Assembly: GCF_050948175.1 (NCBI RefSeq)
Contig: NW_027490499.1
Span: forward strand, 109,385 to 173,384
Reading direction: 5' to 3'
Origin: Xylocopa sonorina
Lineage: Eukaryota; Arthropoda; Insecta; Hymenoptera; Apidae
DNA: 64,000 nucleotides
Shown: positions 10,684-21,000 of the stretch, piece by piece
Position numbering within the stretch: position 1 is the stretch's first letter
How the letters are laid out: each line of letters begins with the position of its first letter
The notes under the pieces: generated by a model
What the model was told of the DNA's origin: nothing
The model's input: only the letters and a program-made list of their open reading frames with translations
Databases searched by the model: none
Translations under genes and position numbers: made by a program

Positions 10684-10701
10684 TGGTGACAGCGGTGGGA
10701 T
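10684..10701 (+). other. Primer-binding site, tRNA-Leu-like
   Basis: TGGTGACAGCGGTGGGAT begins with the TGG expected to pair with a tRNA 3' CCA. From family knowledge, it differs at one position of 18 from the complement of the 3' end of eukaryotic tRNA-Leu(AAG). It starts 13 nt after the LTR end (CGAAAGTTATTTT between), a wider gap than in most elements. Initiation of minus-strand synthesis here is inferred. Confidence 0.7.
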
Positions 10702-10752
10702 AGCCACGCGTTTCCTCCGGAAATTCCGCCGAATGGAACCGCGAAACTAGAT

Positions 10753-12072
10753 ATGGCAACCCGGACTCCGACAAAAACGCGCCAGCAGACACAGCGAGCC
10801 GCCGCGATGGCCGATTCCGAACGCGAAAAACGCACTAGCAGAACGCTTGATTTCCAAGACGCTATCGCCGAGCCTCTTCCTAGTACCGCGCAACCAAATA
10901 CTTCCGCGAAAAATACGAAAGCGACCGATCCGAGTAATGCCGCGTTGCTCCAGCAAATAGAAATTTTACGTCGTGAATTAGAATCTATTCGCAGAACGCC
11001 TGATTTAACGCGCGACGATACCGTTTCGCTGGATATTCCTCGGGGAAATCCGCTTTCCGCACATAATTCGAGCTCTGATTTCAATACAAATAGTTCGCAA
11101 CACGACGAGCTATCGCTTAAGCAGGCCCTCGAAGCCGTGCCGACATTCGACGGTCAGAACATTCCCATTCTTCAGTTTACCCGAGCGTGTAAACGCGCTT
11201 ATGAGCTTATCCCTAATGGGTGCGAGCGAACCTTCACACGCCTGCTTAAGGGAAAACTCAAGGGTCGTGCCTACGCCGCGCTAGAAGACGAGCCGTGTTA
11301 CACAATACTCGAATTAACGGACGTTCTTCGCAGCACATTTTGCTCCGTAAAATCAGCTCATCATTATCGGGGTGAACTTGCCAATATATTTATGCGCGCG
11401 AACGAGCACATTCTAGATTACATCGGTCGAGTAAAAGATCTTAGAACCGCTATAATTGATTGCGAAAGGCTTGCTCGACGAGACACACCGGAATCGCTCG
11501 ATGACGTAGACGCGCTCACATTACAATGTTTTAAAGACGGTCTCATTCCGGAAATTCGAATGCAAATGACTACAAGTTCATTCGGTACATTGCGAGAAAC
11601 GTTCGCTCGAGCGCGGGAGCTCTATCAAATGCACGAACGTGATTGCAACCGGCTAGGTAGATCGCGTGTCGCGCGACCAGAATCGCACGAAAAACCAGCC
11701 GAAATTATTTGCCGAAAATGCAATAATATCGGACATTACGCGACCGAGTGTCGGCTCAGACCGCCATCGCCGTACCGACCGCAGGAATACTTGCGATCCA
11801 GGGACGTACCGCCTCCTACTCGAGGCCCCGCGTACGAACAACCAAGACAAATCGTAGCCAGGGACGCGCCCAAATTTTGTCGCTATTGCAAGACCCCGGG
11901 GCACGAAATAGGCGAGTGCCGAAAAAGGCAGTACAACAACGCGGTAAATAAAAATTCGGGAAACGACAATGGCCTCCGCACCCGCCGCGAGACAGGTGGC
12001 GAGGCCGCGCACCAAGTCCGTCCTCTCGCCGCGAACAACTCCAACGCGGAAATCGACGAAACGCCGCGATAA
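10753..12072 (+). CDS. gag: Gag polyprotein with two zinc knuckles (copy B)
   Basis: A 439-residue structural protein that would form the cytoplasmic virus-like particle and package the element RNA. The ATG at 10753 is the first after the primer-binding site. Residues about 60-82 (LLQQIEILRRELESIRR) look like a coiled coil. The central region (about 120-300) has the helical, Leu/Arg-rich character of a capsid, including DGLIPEIRMQM. Two CCHC zinc knuckles follow: C320/C323/H328/C333 (CRKCNNIGHYATEC) and C376/C379/H384/C389 (CRYCKTPGHEIGEC), the nucleocapsid signature. The tail is Asn/Arg-rich. The last 121 bp overlap the pol frame, and a -1 slippery site lies in the overlap. No break is seen, so Gag from this copy should be intact. 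Confidence 0.93.
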   Translation: MATRTPTKTRQQTQRAAAMADSEREKRTSRTLDFQDAIAEPLPSTAQPNTSAKNTKATDPSNAALLQQIEILRRELESIRRTPDLTRDDTVSLDIPRGNPLSAHNSSSDFNTNSSQHDELSLKQALEAVPTFDGQNIPILQFTRACKRAYELIPNGCERTFTRLLKGKLKGRAYAALEDEPCYTILELTDVLRSTFCSVKSAHHYRGELANIFMRANEHILDYIGRVKDLRTAIIDCERLARRDTPESLDDVDALTLQCFKDGLIPEIRMQMTTSSFGTLRETFARARELYQMHERDCNRLGRSRVARPESHEKPAEIICRKCNNIGHYATECRLRPPSPYRPQEYLRSRDVPPPTRGPAYEQPRQIVARDAPKFCRYCKTPGHEIGECRKRQYNNAVNKNSGNDNGLRTRRETGGEAAHQVRPLAANNSNAEIDETPR

Positions 12073-15000
12073 ACATAACCGGAAAAACTAGCACGCCAAA
12101 CGTAATTCTAAAATCCGATCTTCTAATTTCACCAACTCGCTTCATGGTGGACACTGGGGCGGAAATAAATATTATAAAACGTTCGGCTCTAAAAGCATCC
12201 GCGCGAATCGATAAGTCCGAGATCGTAATAATAACAGGGGTAACCGATGGCAAAACCGCAACCTTAGGGACGGTGAATCTTGTCATTTTCGGTCGCGTCG
12301 TCCCTTTTAATGTGGTCGAGGATGATTTTCCCCTTAAACCAAGCGGGATCCTCGGCTCCGGGTTCTGTATGGACGCAGAAATCTCTTTTCCAAATAAAAT
12401 AATCAAATGGAATGGTAAGAGAATTCCTTTCGAAGACGATATCGAAACACTCGAGGAACCGTCACCGGACTCGAAAATAAAGCCTCTCCTATCGCCGAAA
12501 CGTAAACAAGCGCCGCGCACGGAATCTATTCCCCCTCCGCCGCCGCGCCCGCCGCGTAAATCATCGCCTCCGCTGAAACGCGATGCAGCAACGAAATCGA
12601 AGCTTCGAACGCAAGACAAAGCAGCTTCTCCGAAGTCAGGAGACCGTATCTCCATTCCGCCGAGATCAAATATCGGTATCAAGGTCCGCGTAGTTAATTC
12701 GAACCTCGCGGAAGGTATAATTCCCCGTATCGATCTTGCGCCGGGTATATTTTTCGGAAACGCTCTCGTCAGAGTAATTCGGGGCAAAGCGGTAACTCGA
12801 ATAATTAATTCATCCGACCGCGCCGTCGAAATCGCGTTACCAGAAATCGTACTTGAGCCCGCGCAAATCATGACTCCCCTCCACGAGGAGGATAGTCCGT
12901 CGCTGTATCCGGTTTTTTCTAAATCTACTAAATCTAACGTATCCGCCGTACCGATCGGCTCATCCCAAAAAGGGAAAACTTCTATTTCTTTCTCGAGTCA
13001 GACACCATATTCGACACTCGAAACTCCTCCTTCGCGTTGCAAAATCGCGAATGTTCAACAAATCTCCTATGCTCAGGCGGTTAAAAATAATATACAACAG
13101 GCGCCGTTAAAACAGACATCGAAATCCGCCAATCCTTCGAAATCTCGCCTAGATCGAATTCTTAGTCTCCTCCGTCTCGACCACCTCAACGCAGAGGAAA
13201 GAGAGCACGTCGTCCGTCTCGTTCAAAGCACGCAGGAGCTTTTTCACATTGAGGGGGATAAATTAGGGCATACGTCAGCAACCACGCACAAGATTCCAAC
13301 CGTCGACGACCGCCCCGTCAATGTGAAACAATACCGATTCCCACCAGCTCATAAGGAGGAGATTCGACGACAAGTCGACAAATTTTTACAAAATGGTGTC
13401 ATCTCTCCGTCAAAATCACCATATAATTCGCCATTGTGGGTTGTCCCAAAGAAACCGGACTCCTTGGGCAACAAGCAATGGCGCGTCGTCATCGACTACC
13501 GCGCACTCAATGAGAAATCTGTCGCCGATGCCTATCCCCTCCCTTGCATTACCGAGATACTTGATCAGCTCGGGAGTGCGAAGTATTTTAGTACATTCGA
13601 TCTCGCGAGCGGATTTCACCAGATCCCAATGGAGCCCGCCGATGCTCCTAAAACTGCTTTTTCGACGCCTCACGGGCATTATGAATTTAAAAGAATGCCA
13701 TTCGGATTAAAAAATGCGCCAGCGACGTTCCAACGACTTATGGACAATGTCCTGTCCGGTCTCCAGGGGAACGAAATTTTCGTCTATTTGGACGACATTG
13801 TTATCTACGCTAGCTCTCTTCAAGAACATCGACTTAAATTCGATAAATTAACTCAACGGCTCAAAGAAGCTAATTTAGTATTGCAGCCGGATAAGTGCGA
13901 ATTCTTGAGGAGAGAAGTAAGCTATTTGGGTCATATTATCAGTGAGCACGGTGTAAAACCTGACCCTGCGAAAATTAGCGCCGTCAAAAATTTTCCGCGC
14001 CCGCGCAACGCGAAACAGATCAAACAATTCCTCGGGCTCGCGGGATACTACAGGCGGTTCATCGCAAATTTTTCCAATATTGCTAAGCCTCTAACGAATT
14101 TGTTAAAAAAGGACGCGCCCTTTGTATGGCGTAACGAGCATGAGAATTCATTCGTCAAACTCCGAGATTGCCTATGCGAAGCGCCTATCTTGCAGTACCC
14201 CAACTTTAAACAACCATTCGTGATAACGACCGACGCGTCCGCCGAAGCTATTGGTGCTATCTTGAGTCAAGGACCAATAGGCCGCGACTTGCCAATCGCG
14301 TACACGTCGCGACTGTTAAACGCTGCGGAGAAAAACTACTCCACGATCGAGAAGGAGTGTCTGGCGATTGTCTACGCCGTCCATTACTTTCGTCCATACA
14401 TATACGGTAATCAATTCAAACTCGTTACCGACCATCGACCGTTAGTGTGGATGAATTCGGTCAAGGACCCGTCAAGTAGACTCGTACGGTGGAGGCTTAA
14501 GTTAGCGGAATTTGACTACGAGATGGTCTATAAAAGTGGAAAAACGAACCTTAATGCGGACGCATTGTCGCGGAATCCCGCTCAAATTTTTCCGCTCTCG
14601 TATTCAGAAAACTCGGAGGACGACATCTTCGATGTGCCTCCGGAAACCCGTAAAAAGTATACCACACTAGCGCCTCCTCCTACTCCGGTAACATCAGAAC
14701 CTGAATTACCGACTCCAGGCACGTCCTTCCGTACCAACACAGCACCACCTCCGCAAGTCGCCAGCGACAGCACCGACTTCTATACTCCTGCTCCAAATGA
14801 ATTTTTCCGACGCGAACCTCTATTTAATTTCAGCCGTGACGCATTATCAACGCGACGAGACAATGTAGTTGTCTTCGTCACGCAATCTGGGCACCCCTAT
14901 GACACGGGCGCCAAAGATCTAGCAAACGCTGAAAAATTCCTCCTAAACAAAAATCACGTCCTTACCAAAGCCAAAGTCATACAAATCGGAAACGAATTCC

Positions 15001-16043
15001 AAATCCAGCTTCCAATCATCGAACATTCCACCAGATCAATCAATTTCCAGACCGTAATAGAAACATTCAGATCCTTGTGCGACGTTGTAAACGAATTACA
15101 ATTACAAACATTTAGTATCGCACAAACCTATCTAGACTCCGTATCCTGGTCCCGAATCCAGAAAATCCTTCAAGACCTGTTTTACGAAACAACTGTCCAG
15201 ATTACGGTCTGCCAGGGCCTCATTAAAACCCCTTCGGTCGAAGAGCGACTGAAAATAATAAGAGAAAACCACGACTCCCCTGTGGGAGGTCACAAAGGGG
15301 TTAATAAAACTTATTCTCGCATCAGACAACAATACTTTTGGCCAAACATGAAAACACAAATACAAGAATATATTGGCAAATGTAAAAGTTGTCAGACAGA
15401 GAAACTGGTCCGGGTAAAGACCAGACAGCCTCTCACTTTAACCGACACCCCTGGCAGGGCATTCGATAAGATTTCAATGGACGTAATGGGTCCTCTTCCC
15501 GAAACTTCCGACGGTTATACGAGTATCCTCACGATCCAAGATCTCCTCACTAAATACTCAGTCGCAGTTCCTCTCAAAACCACCACCGCAGTAGACATTG
15601 CCGAAGCTTTAATAAAAGAATTCATTTGTAAGTTCGGATGCCCGAAAGGCATACTCACGGACCAAGGTTCGAACTTTATAAACAGCTTGATTAAAGCCAT
15701 AGCAATCAAATTCCGTATTAAGCAATACAAGTCCACTGCGTTCCATCCACAGACAAACGGGTCCGTTGAACGATCTCACCACGTCCTGGCCGAATATCTG
15801 AAGCATTACATAGAGTCGAGTAACGATTGGGTGAATTGGTTACCGTATGCAATGTTTTCATACAACACCAGTGTGCACGAGGGTACATTATACACCCCAC
15901 ACGAACTAGTGTTCGGCAGGATAGCTAGGACGCCGTCAGCCACTCCTTTTCAGGACAGCTCTGATAACGAAACTTATAGCGACTATCTTATACAACTTCA
16001 GGAGAAAATGACCGAAATCTCAATGTCCAAAACTTCGAGGTAG
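11952..16043 (+). CDS. pol: Pol polyprotein (PR-RT-RNase H-integrase), truncated by frameshift, copy B
   Basis: This frame is -1 to gag and open from 11952. The first ATG (12144) lies only two residues before the protease VDTGAEINII motif, too late for a protease N-terminus, so entry by frameshift at 11958-11964 is favoured. Numbering from 12144: protease D3-T4-G5. A long spacer (about 100-370) follows, with a polyproline run near 129 and many Lys/Ser residues. Reverse transcriptase spans about 380-640 with catalytic D486 (FDLASGFHQI) and Y548-L-D550-D551. RNase H acids are D697, E738 and D763. The integrase zinc finger is H1043, H1050, C1080, C1083; the core is D1113, D1173, E1209. A 67-bp deletion at about 16009 shifts the frame, and translation ends at 16043 after 9 or so foreign residues. 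The integrase C-terminal GPY/F region is lost. Confidence 0.93.
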   Translation, partial: KFGKRQWPPHPPRDRWRGRAPSPSSRREQLQRGNRRNAAINITGKTSTPNVILKSDLLISPTRFMVDTGAEINIIKRSALKASARIDKSEIVIITGVTDGKTATLGTVNLVIFGRVVPFNVVEDDFPLKPSGILGSGFCMDAEISFPNKIIKWNGKRIPFEDDIETLEEPSPDSKIKPLLSPKRKQAPRTESIPPPPPRPPRKSSPPLKRDAATKSKLRTQDKAASPKSGDRISIPPRSNIGIKVRVVNSNLAEGIIPRIDLAPGIFFGNALVRVIRGKAVTRIINSSDRAVEIALPEIVLEPAQIMTPLHEEDSPSLYPVFSKSTKSNVSAVPIGSSQKGKTSISFSSQTPYSTLETPPSRCKIANVQQISYAQAVKNNIQQAPLKQTSKSANPSKSRLDRILSLLRLDHLNAEEREHVVRLVQSTQELFHIEGDKLGHTSATTHKIPTVDDRPVNVKQYRFPPAHKEEIRRQVDKFLQNGVISPSKSPYNSPLWVVPKKPDSLGNKQWRVVIDYRALNEKSVADAYPLPCITEILDQLGSAKYFSTFDLASGFHQIPMEPADAPKTAFSTPHGHYEFKRMPFGLKNAPATFQRLMDNVLSGLQGNEIFVYLDDIVIYASSLQEHRLKFDKLTQRLKEANLVLQPDKCEFLRREVSYLGHIISEHGVKPDPAKISAVKNFPRPRNAKQIKQFLGLAGYYRRFIANFSNIAKPLTNLLKKDAPFVWRNEHENSFVKLRDCLCEAPILQYPNFKQPFVITTDASAEAIGAILSQGPIGRDLPIAYTSRLLNAAEKNYSTIEKECLAIVYAVHYFRPYIYGNQFKLVTDHRPLVWMNSVKDPSSRLVRWRLKLAEFDYEMVYKSGKTNLNADALSRNPAQIFPLSYSENSEDDIFDVPPETRKKYTTLAPPPTPVTSEPELPTPGTSFRTNTAPPPQVASDSTDFYTPAPNEFFRREPLFNFSRDALSTRRDNVVVFVTQSGHPYDTGAKDLANAEKFLLNKNHVLTKAKVIQIGNEFQIQLPIIEHSTRSINFQTVIETFRSLCDVVNELQLQTFSIAQTYLDSVSWSRIQKILQDLFYETTVQITVCQGLIKTPSVEERLKIIRENHDSPVGGHKGVNKTYSRIRQQYFWPNMKTQIQEYIGKCKSCQTEKLVRVKTRQPLTLTDTPGRAFDKISMDVMGPLPETSDGYTSILTIQDLLTKYSVAVPLKTTTAVDIAEALIKEFICKFGCPKGILTDQGSNFINSLIKAIAIKFRIKQYKSTAFHPQTNGSVERSHHVLAEYLKHYIESSNDWVNWLPYAMFSYNTSVHEGTLYTPHELVFGRIARTPSATPFQDSSDNETYSDYLIQLQEKMTEISMSKTSR
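11958..12006 (+). promoter_or_regulatory. -1 ribosomal frameshift signal at the gag-pol junction
   Basis: GGGAAAC at 11958-11964 is read in the gag frame as G GGA AAC, the X XXY YYZ pattern of a slippery heptamer; the same heptamer is used by several retroviruses. After a 6-nt spacer (GACAAT), GGCCTC (11971-11976) can pair with GAGGCC (12001-12006), and with a bulged C77 also GC with GC, around a loop of about 19 nt. A GGTG (11995-11998)/CACC (12010-12013) pairing could add a pseudoknot. The pol frame opens only 6 bases before the heptamer (stop at 11949-11951), which fits slippage here. Confidence 0.8.
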
Positions 16044-16804
16044 GCCAATGGGTCTATCTTTTAAAAGAGCCGAACAAACATAAGTTCCAGGCACAGTATT
16101 CTGGACCGTACCGTATCCTCGAAATTTTGGGCAATTGTAATATTAAGCTGAATGTAAAAGGGCGCCATAAAATTGTTCATACGAACAAAATCAAAATTTG
16201 TAAACGAATGCATAGTATGCAGAGTGTGGATGCTAGTGAAAGAAAAGTGCGAAAAACTGAAAATGAAGTCAGTGAGAGCAGTGACATTCAAACGAACGCT
16301 GAAAGTGAAAGCGACGAAAGTGCCTGCAATCCGAAGGAAGCCCGCAGCCACGGTCCAAACTCCAAACGTTATCGCCAGGATCAACCAGGCGAAAAACCTC
16401 AGATTCCGCAGCATCCAGCCGACAGGACCAAGAGAAGGATCCAGCATCCCGAAATCTACCCAACAGACAAGAGATCTCGGCATGGCCGAGATTCTTTTTC
16501 CAAGGGGGGTGGTGTAACGTCAGGCGTACCGCCTGCCACCCTCCGGCGTCCACCTCATCATCCCCAGCATCCGTATCCGGAGCCCCTGCACACGGGCCAC
16601 CCGCCGACTCGCCGTCCCTACAGAAGGAGACAAAGGTACGAGAGGGAAGAGGGATGCAGCATGCCGCGCCCACGCGCGATCTCCACACACGAGGGGGAGG
16701 ACTTCACCCCGTATTACGAGGGCGAGGAGCTCTCCGACACGTACTGGGTCGAATCCCCAGCAATCACGAAGCCCTATACGTACTTCTCGTACATGTGGGA
16801 TTAG
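16010..16804 (+). pseudogene. pol: Displaced C-terminal pol segment (integrase GPY/F and tail), copy B
   Basis: After the 67-bp deletion the original pol reading continues in another frame from 16010 to a stop at 16802-16804. It carries the GPY/F motif (YSGPYR) and the same charged tail as copy A. It has no start of its own (first in-frame ATG at 16127, beyond the GPY/F motif) and is probably not expressed as part of integrase. The last 292 bp lie in the 3' LTR. Confidence 0.85.
16502..16512 (+). other. Polypurine tract, copy B
   Basis: AAGGGGGGTGG abuts the TGTAAC start of the 3' LTR, identical to copy A. This is the plus-strand primer site by position and composition. Confidence 0.85.
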
Positions 16805-18073
16805 AATAAGCACACTACTCACCTATGTACATACACACCAACACACACCTAGATTTAAGTGAATATATGTATATATTTTATTCATGCACGGTTATGTTCC
16901 GTGCACTCGCGCGCACACTCGACGCTCGCGGCTCACGCTTAACGCGGGCCGCGCCCCACTCCGAACGGCCGCCCCACCACGAGGGCCGAGCGGCCGCCCT
17001 ACTCCGACCGTCCGCCCCACCGCGAGGGCCCAGCGACTCGCGCGCCGCGCGACCCGAGGAGGTCGCGGACGCGAGATCCGAGAGTCAGTTCATATCTCAT
17101 CTCCGAACCGAGGAGTTCTAATCCAGCATCCGAACGATGCACTTCCGATCCGAGCAATAGGCTCATTCGCAACGAGCAATTAGCTCTAATGCATTCGTCT
17201 CTATCCATACTCCCATAGCGGAGTCCGTTCGATACTTTATACTATTTCTAATTCTCATTGTAATCGCTAGTCAGTAACTTAGAATTTAGTCAAGTGTATC
17301 TAGTATAGTGAAATCATAGAATATAGTTTATTTTTACCAGATTCAAAGTATCTTTATTCGAGTTCAAATACAATTCCTTAATTCTAATCCACGGGTACGC
17401 TCGCGATTATTCTAATTCTATATCTCATCTACGATAGTCTTGAGGCTCGACGACTAGAGCGAACCAGCGCTTAGTTGCTCCATCCTCACTTCTACCGTGT
17501 ACAGAATATCTTGCGCCCAGGTCGATCCCGGTAAGCTAGAGCGAACCAACGCTTAGCCGTGCCGTATTCAACCGAGGTTCAAGTATTCTCGATGAGCCTT
17601 GCACCTCCGACAAAGCGTACACGACGCGCGGGGAGGAGAGAGTTCATTCGTCGTCTCGCTCGGGAATACGTGGGTGATGCACCAGAATATTCAACTTCCT
17701 ACGTTCGAGTCCTGGTTCCTGTGAAGGAGGTTTCCTTCGCCGCACGACCCGTACGAGTCGCCAATCGTCAGGGCCAAACGCCGATACCTGCCAGCCGGAG
17801 TCAACCCGCCTGGACGCTTATTCCCGTAGACGTACCTCCGTTCCAGCCGTACGCCGCCGCCATCCCGGTTGCGGATCCAAGGCGCTCCAGGTACCTGGAA
17901 AGAGAAATCAGACAGCGGAATCAAGCCTTCGCAAGGTAAGTTTAGTGTTAGTTACCGTTTTATCGAGTCCGAAACGCCAACGAACCCGGTCCGGACGCAA
18001 TTCGCGTTATTTTCGGGAACGGTTACGACTTTGTGCCACCGTTGCGAGCGCAACCGCACCTCGGGACGTGACA
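16513..18073 (+). repeat. 3' LTR of copy B (1561 bp)
   Basis: Same length as the 5' LTR, with every frame and landmark found at the 7403-bp offset. No difference was found in the parts compared. It ends ACA at 18073 and is followed by the CTAT duplication. It contains the end of the displaced pol segment, the TATA-like run (about 16864-16880), the hairpin (16885-16905) and the donor-like GTAAGT (17936-17941). Confidence 0.96.
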
Positions 18074-18077
18074 CTAT
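18074..18077 (+). other. Target site duplication CTAT, right side of copy B
   Basis: Second copy of the 4-bp duplication (partner at 9106-9109), continuing into satellite as CTATTTCTACG. Confidence 0.95.
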
Positions 18078-21000
18078 TTCTACGATACCTAGACATCAGC
18101 AGACGCTATTTCCTAGCAAGGAAGTGTCGCATTTACATTCATTTGAAGTGTAGACGAGGAATACATGACACTTCGCAAATCATATAATATCTTACCATGA
18201 AACATAGAAATGAGATGCGATATCGCGTTTTAAGAAGCATCAGAAATCCATTGCCACGATACGTAGACATCTGCAAACGCTATTTCCTTGCAACGAAGTG
18301 TCGCATTTACTTTCATTTCAATCGTAGACGGGGATTGCATAACACTTCGCAATGAATATTATATCTTATCTTGAAACATAGATATGAGATGCGATATCGC
18401 GTTTAAAGAATCATATGAACTCTATTGCTACAATACGTAGACATCTGCAATCGCTATTTCCTTGCAAGGAAGTGTCGCATTTACTTTCATTTGAATCGTA
18501 GACGAGGAATGCATAACACTTCGCAATGAATATTATATCTTACCATGAAACATAGAAATGAGATGCGATATCGCGTTTTAAGAATCATAAGGACTCTATT
18601 GCTACGATACGTAGACATCTGCAAACGCTATTTCCTAGCAAGGAAGTGTCGCATTTACATTCATTTGATGTGTAGACGAGGAATACATAACACTTCGCAA
18701 ATCATATTATATCTTACCATGAAACATAGAAATGAGATGCGATATCGCGTTTTAAGAAGCATTAGAACTGTATTGCTACGATACCTAGACATCTGCAGAC
18801 GCTATTTCCTAGCAAGGAAGTGTCGCATTTACATCCATTTGAAGTGTGGACGAGGAATACATGACACTTCGCAAATCATATTATATCTTAACATGAAACA
18901 TAGAAATGAGATGCGATATCGCGTTTTAAGCAGCATCAGAAATCCATTGCTACGATACGTAGAGATCTGCAAACGCTATTTCTTTGCAAGAAAGTGTCGC
19001 ATTTACATTCAGTTGATGTGTTGATGAGGAATACATAACACTTCGCAAATCATATTATATCTTACCATGAGACATAGAAATGAGATGCGATATCGCGTTT
19101 TAAGAAGCATTAGAACTCTATTGCTACGATACGTAGACATCTGCAAACGCTATTTCCTTGCAAGGAAGTGTCGCATTTACATTCATTTGAAGTGTAAACG
19201 AGGAATACATGACACTTCGCAAATCATATTATATCTTACCATGAAGCATAGAAATGTGATGCGATATCGCGTTTTAAGAAGCATAAGAACTCTATTTCTA
19301 CGATACCTAGACATCAGCAGACGCTATTTCCTTGCAAGAAAGTGTCGCATTTACTTTCATTTGAATCGTAGACGGGGAATGCATAACACTTCGCAATGAA
19401 TATTATATCTTATCTTGAAACATAGAAATGAGATGCGATATCGCGTTTTAAGAATCATATGAACTCTATTGCTACGGTACGTAGACATCTGCAATCGCTA
19501 TTTCCTTGCAAGGAAGTGTCGCATTTACTTTCATTTGAATCGTAGACGAGGAATGCATAACACTTCGCAATGAATATTATATCTTATCATGAAACGTAGA
19601 TATGAGATGCAATATCTCGTTTTAAGAAGAATTTGAAATCTATTGCTTCGATACGTAGACATCTGCAAACGCTATTTCCTTGCAACGAAGTGTCGCATTT
19701 ACATTCATTTGAAGTGTAGACGAGGAATACATAACACTTCGCAAATCATATTATATCTTACCATGAAACATAGAAATGTGATGCGATATCGCGTTTTAAG
19801 AAGCATTAGAACCCTATTTCTACGATACCTAGACATCTGCAGACGCTATTTCCTAGCAAGGAAGTGTCGCATTTACATTCATTTGAAGTGTGGACGAGGA
19901 ATACATGACACTTCGCAAATCATATTATATCTTACCATGAAACATAGAAATGAGATGCGATATCGCGTTTTAAGAAGCATCAGAAATCCATTGCTACGAT
20001 ACGTAGACATCTGCAAACGCTATTTCCTTGCAAGAAAGTGTCGCATTTACATTCATTTGAAGTGTAGACGAGGAATACATAACACTTCGCAAATCATATT
20101 ATATCTTACCATGAAACATAGAAATGAGATGCGATATCGCGTTTTAAGAAGCATTAGAACTCTACTGCTACGATACGTAGACATCTGCAATCGCTATTTC
20201 CTTGCAACGAAGTGTCGCATTTACTTTCATTTGAATCGTAGACGAGGAATGCATAACACTTCGCAAATCATATTATATCTTATCATGAAACATAGAAATG
20301 AGATGCGATATCGCGTTTTAAGAAGCATCAGAAATCCATTGCCACGATACGTAGACATCTGCAAACGCTATTTCCTTGCAAGAAAGAGTCGCATTTACTT
20401 TCATTTGAATCGTAGACGAGGAATGCATAACACTTCGCAATGAATATTATATCTTACCATGAAACATAGAAATGAGATGCGATATCGCGTTTTAAGAAGC
20501 ATTAGAACACAATTGCTACGATAGGTAGACATTTGCAAACGCTATTTCCTTGCAAGGAAGTGTCGCATTTACATTCATTTTAAGTGTAGACGAGGAATAC
20601 ATGACACTTCGCAAATCATATTATATCTTACCATGAAACATAGAAATGAGATGCGATATCGCGTTTTAAGAAGCATTAGAACACTACTGCTACGATAGTT
20701 AGACATTTGCAAACGCTATTTCCTTGCAAGGAAGTGTCGCACTTACATTCATTTGAAGTGTAGACGAGGAATACATGACACTTCGCAAATCATATTATAT
20801 CTTACCATGAAACATAGAAATGAGATGCGATATCGCGTTTTAAGAAGCATTAGAACACTATTGCTACGATAGGTAGATATTTGCAAACGCTATTTCCTTG
20901 CAATGAAGTGTCGCATTTACAATCAGTTGATGTGTTGATGAGGAATACAAGACACTTCGCAAATCATATTATATCTTACCATGAAACATAGAAATGAGAT

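Larger units (their letters stand above)
9110..18073 (+). mobile_element. Ty3/Gypsy LTR retrotransposon copy B, full-length structure (8964 bp)
   Basis: Order: 5' LTR (1561 bp), primer-binding site, gag, pol in the -1 frame, polypurine tract, 3' LTR (1561 bp). It is flanked by a 4-bp duplication CTAT and lies inside 174-bp satellite. The LTR pair shows no difference in the comparisons I made: all open frames match at the exact 7403-bp offset, as do the stretches read side by side. The insertion therefore looks recent. There is no env-like frame between pol and the 3' LTR. Pol is broken by a 67-bp deletion, so copy B probably cannot make full integrase. The protease-RT-RNase H-integrase order places it in Ty3/Gypsy (Metaviridae). 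The RT and integrase look closest to the 412/mdg1 and 17.6-type insect elements, but clade is not certain. Confidence 0.97.

Noticed and set aside
11816..12871. 351-codon antisense frame across the gag-pol junction
   Set aside because: It lies opposite well-supported gag and pol coding sequence that is GC-rich and poor in antisense stops; no recognisable domain and no promoter evidence.
16044..16512. Possible env gene between pol and the 3' LTR
   Set aside because: The interval is the displaced end of pol; there is no signal peptide, transmembrane segment or separate start, so the element looks env-less.
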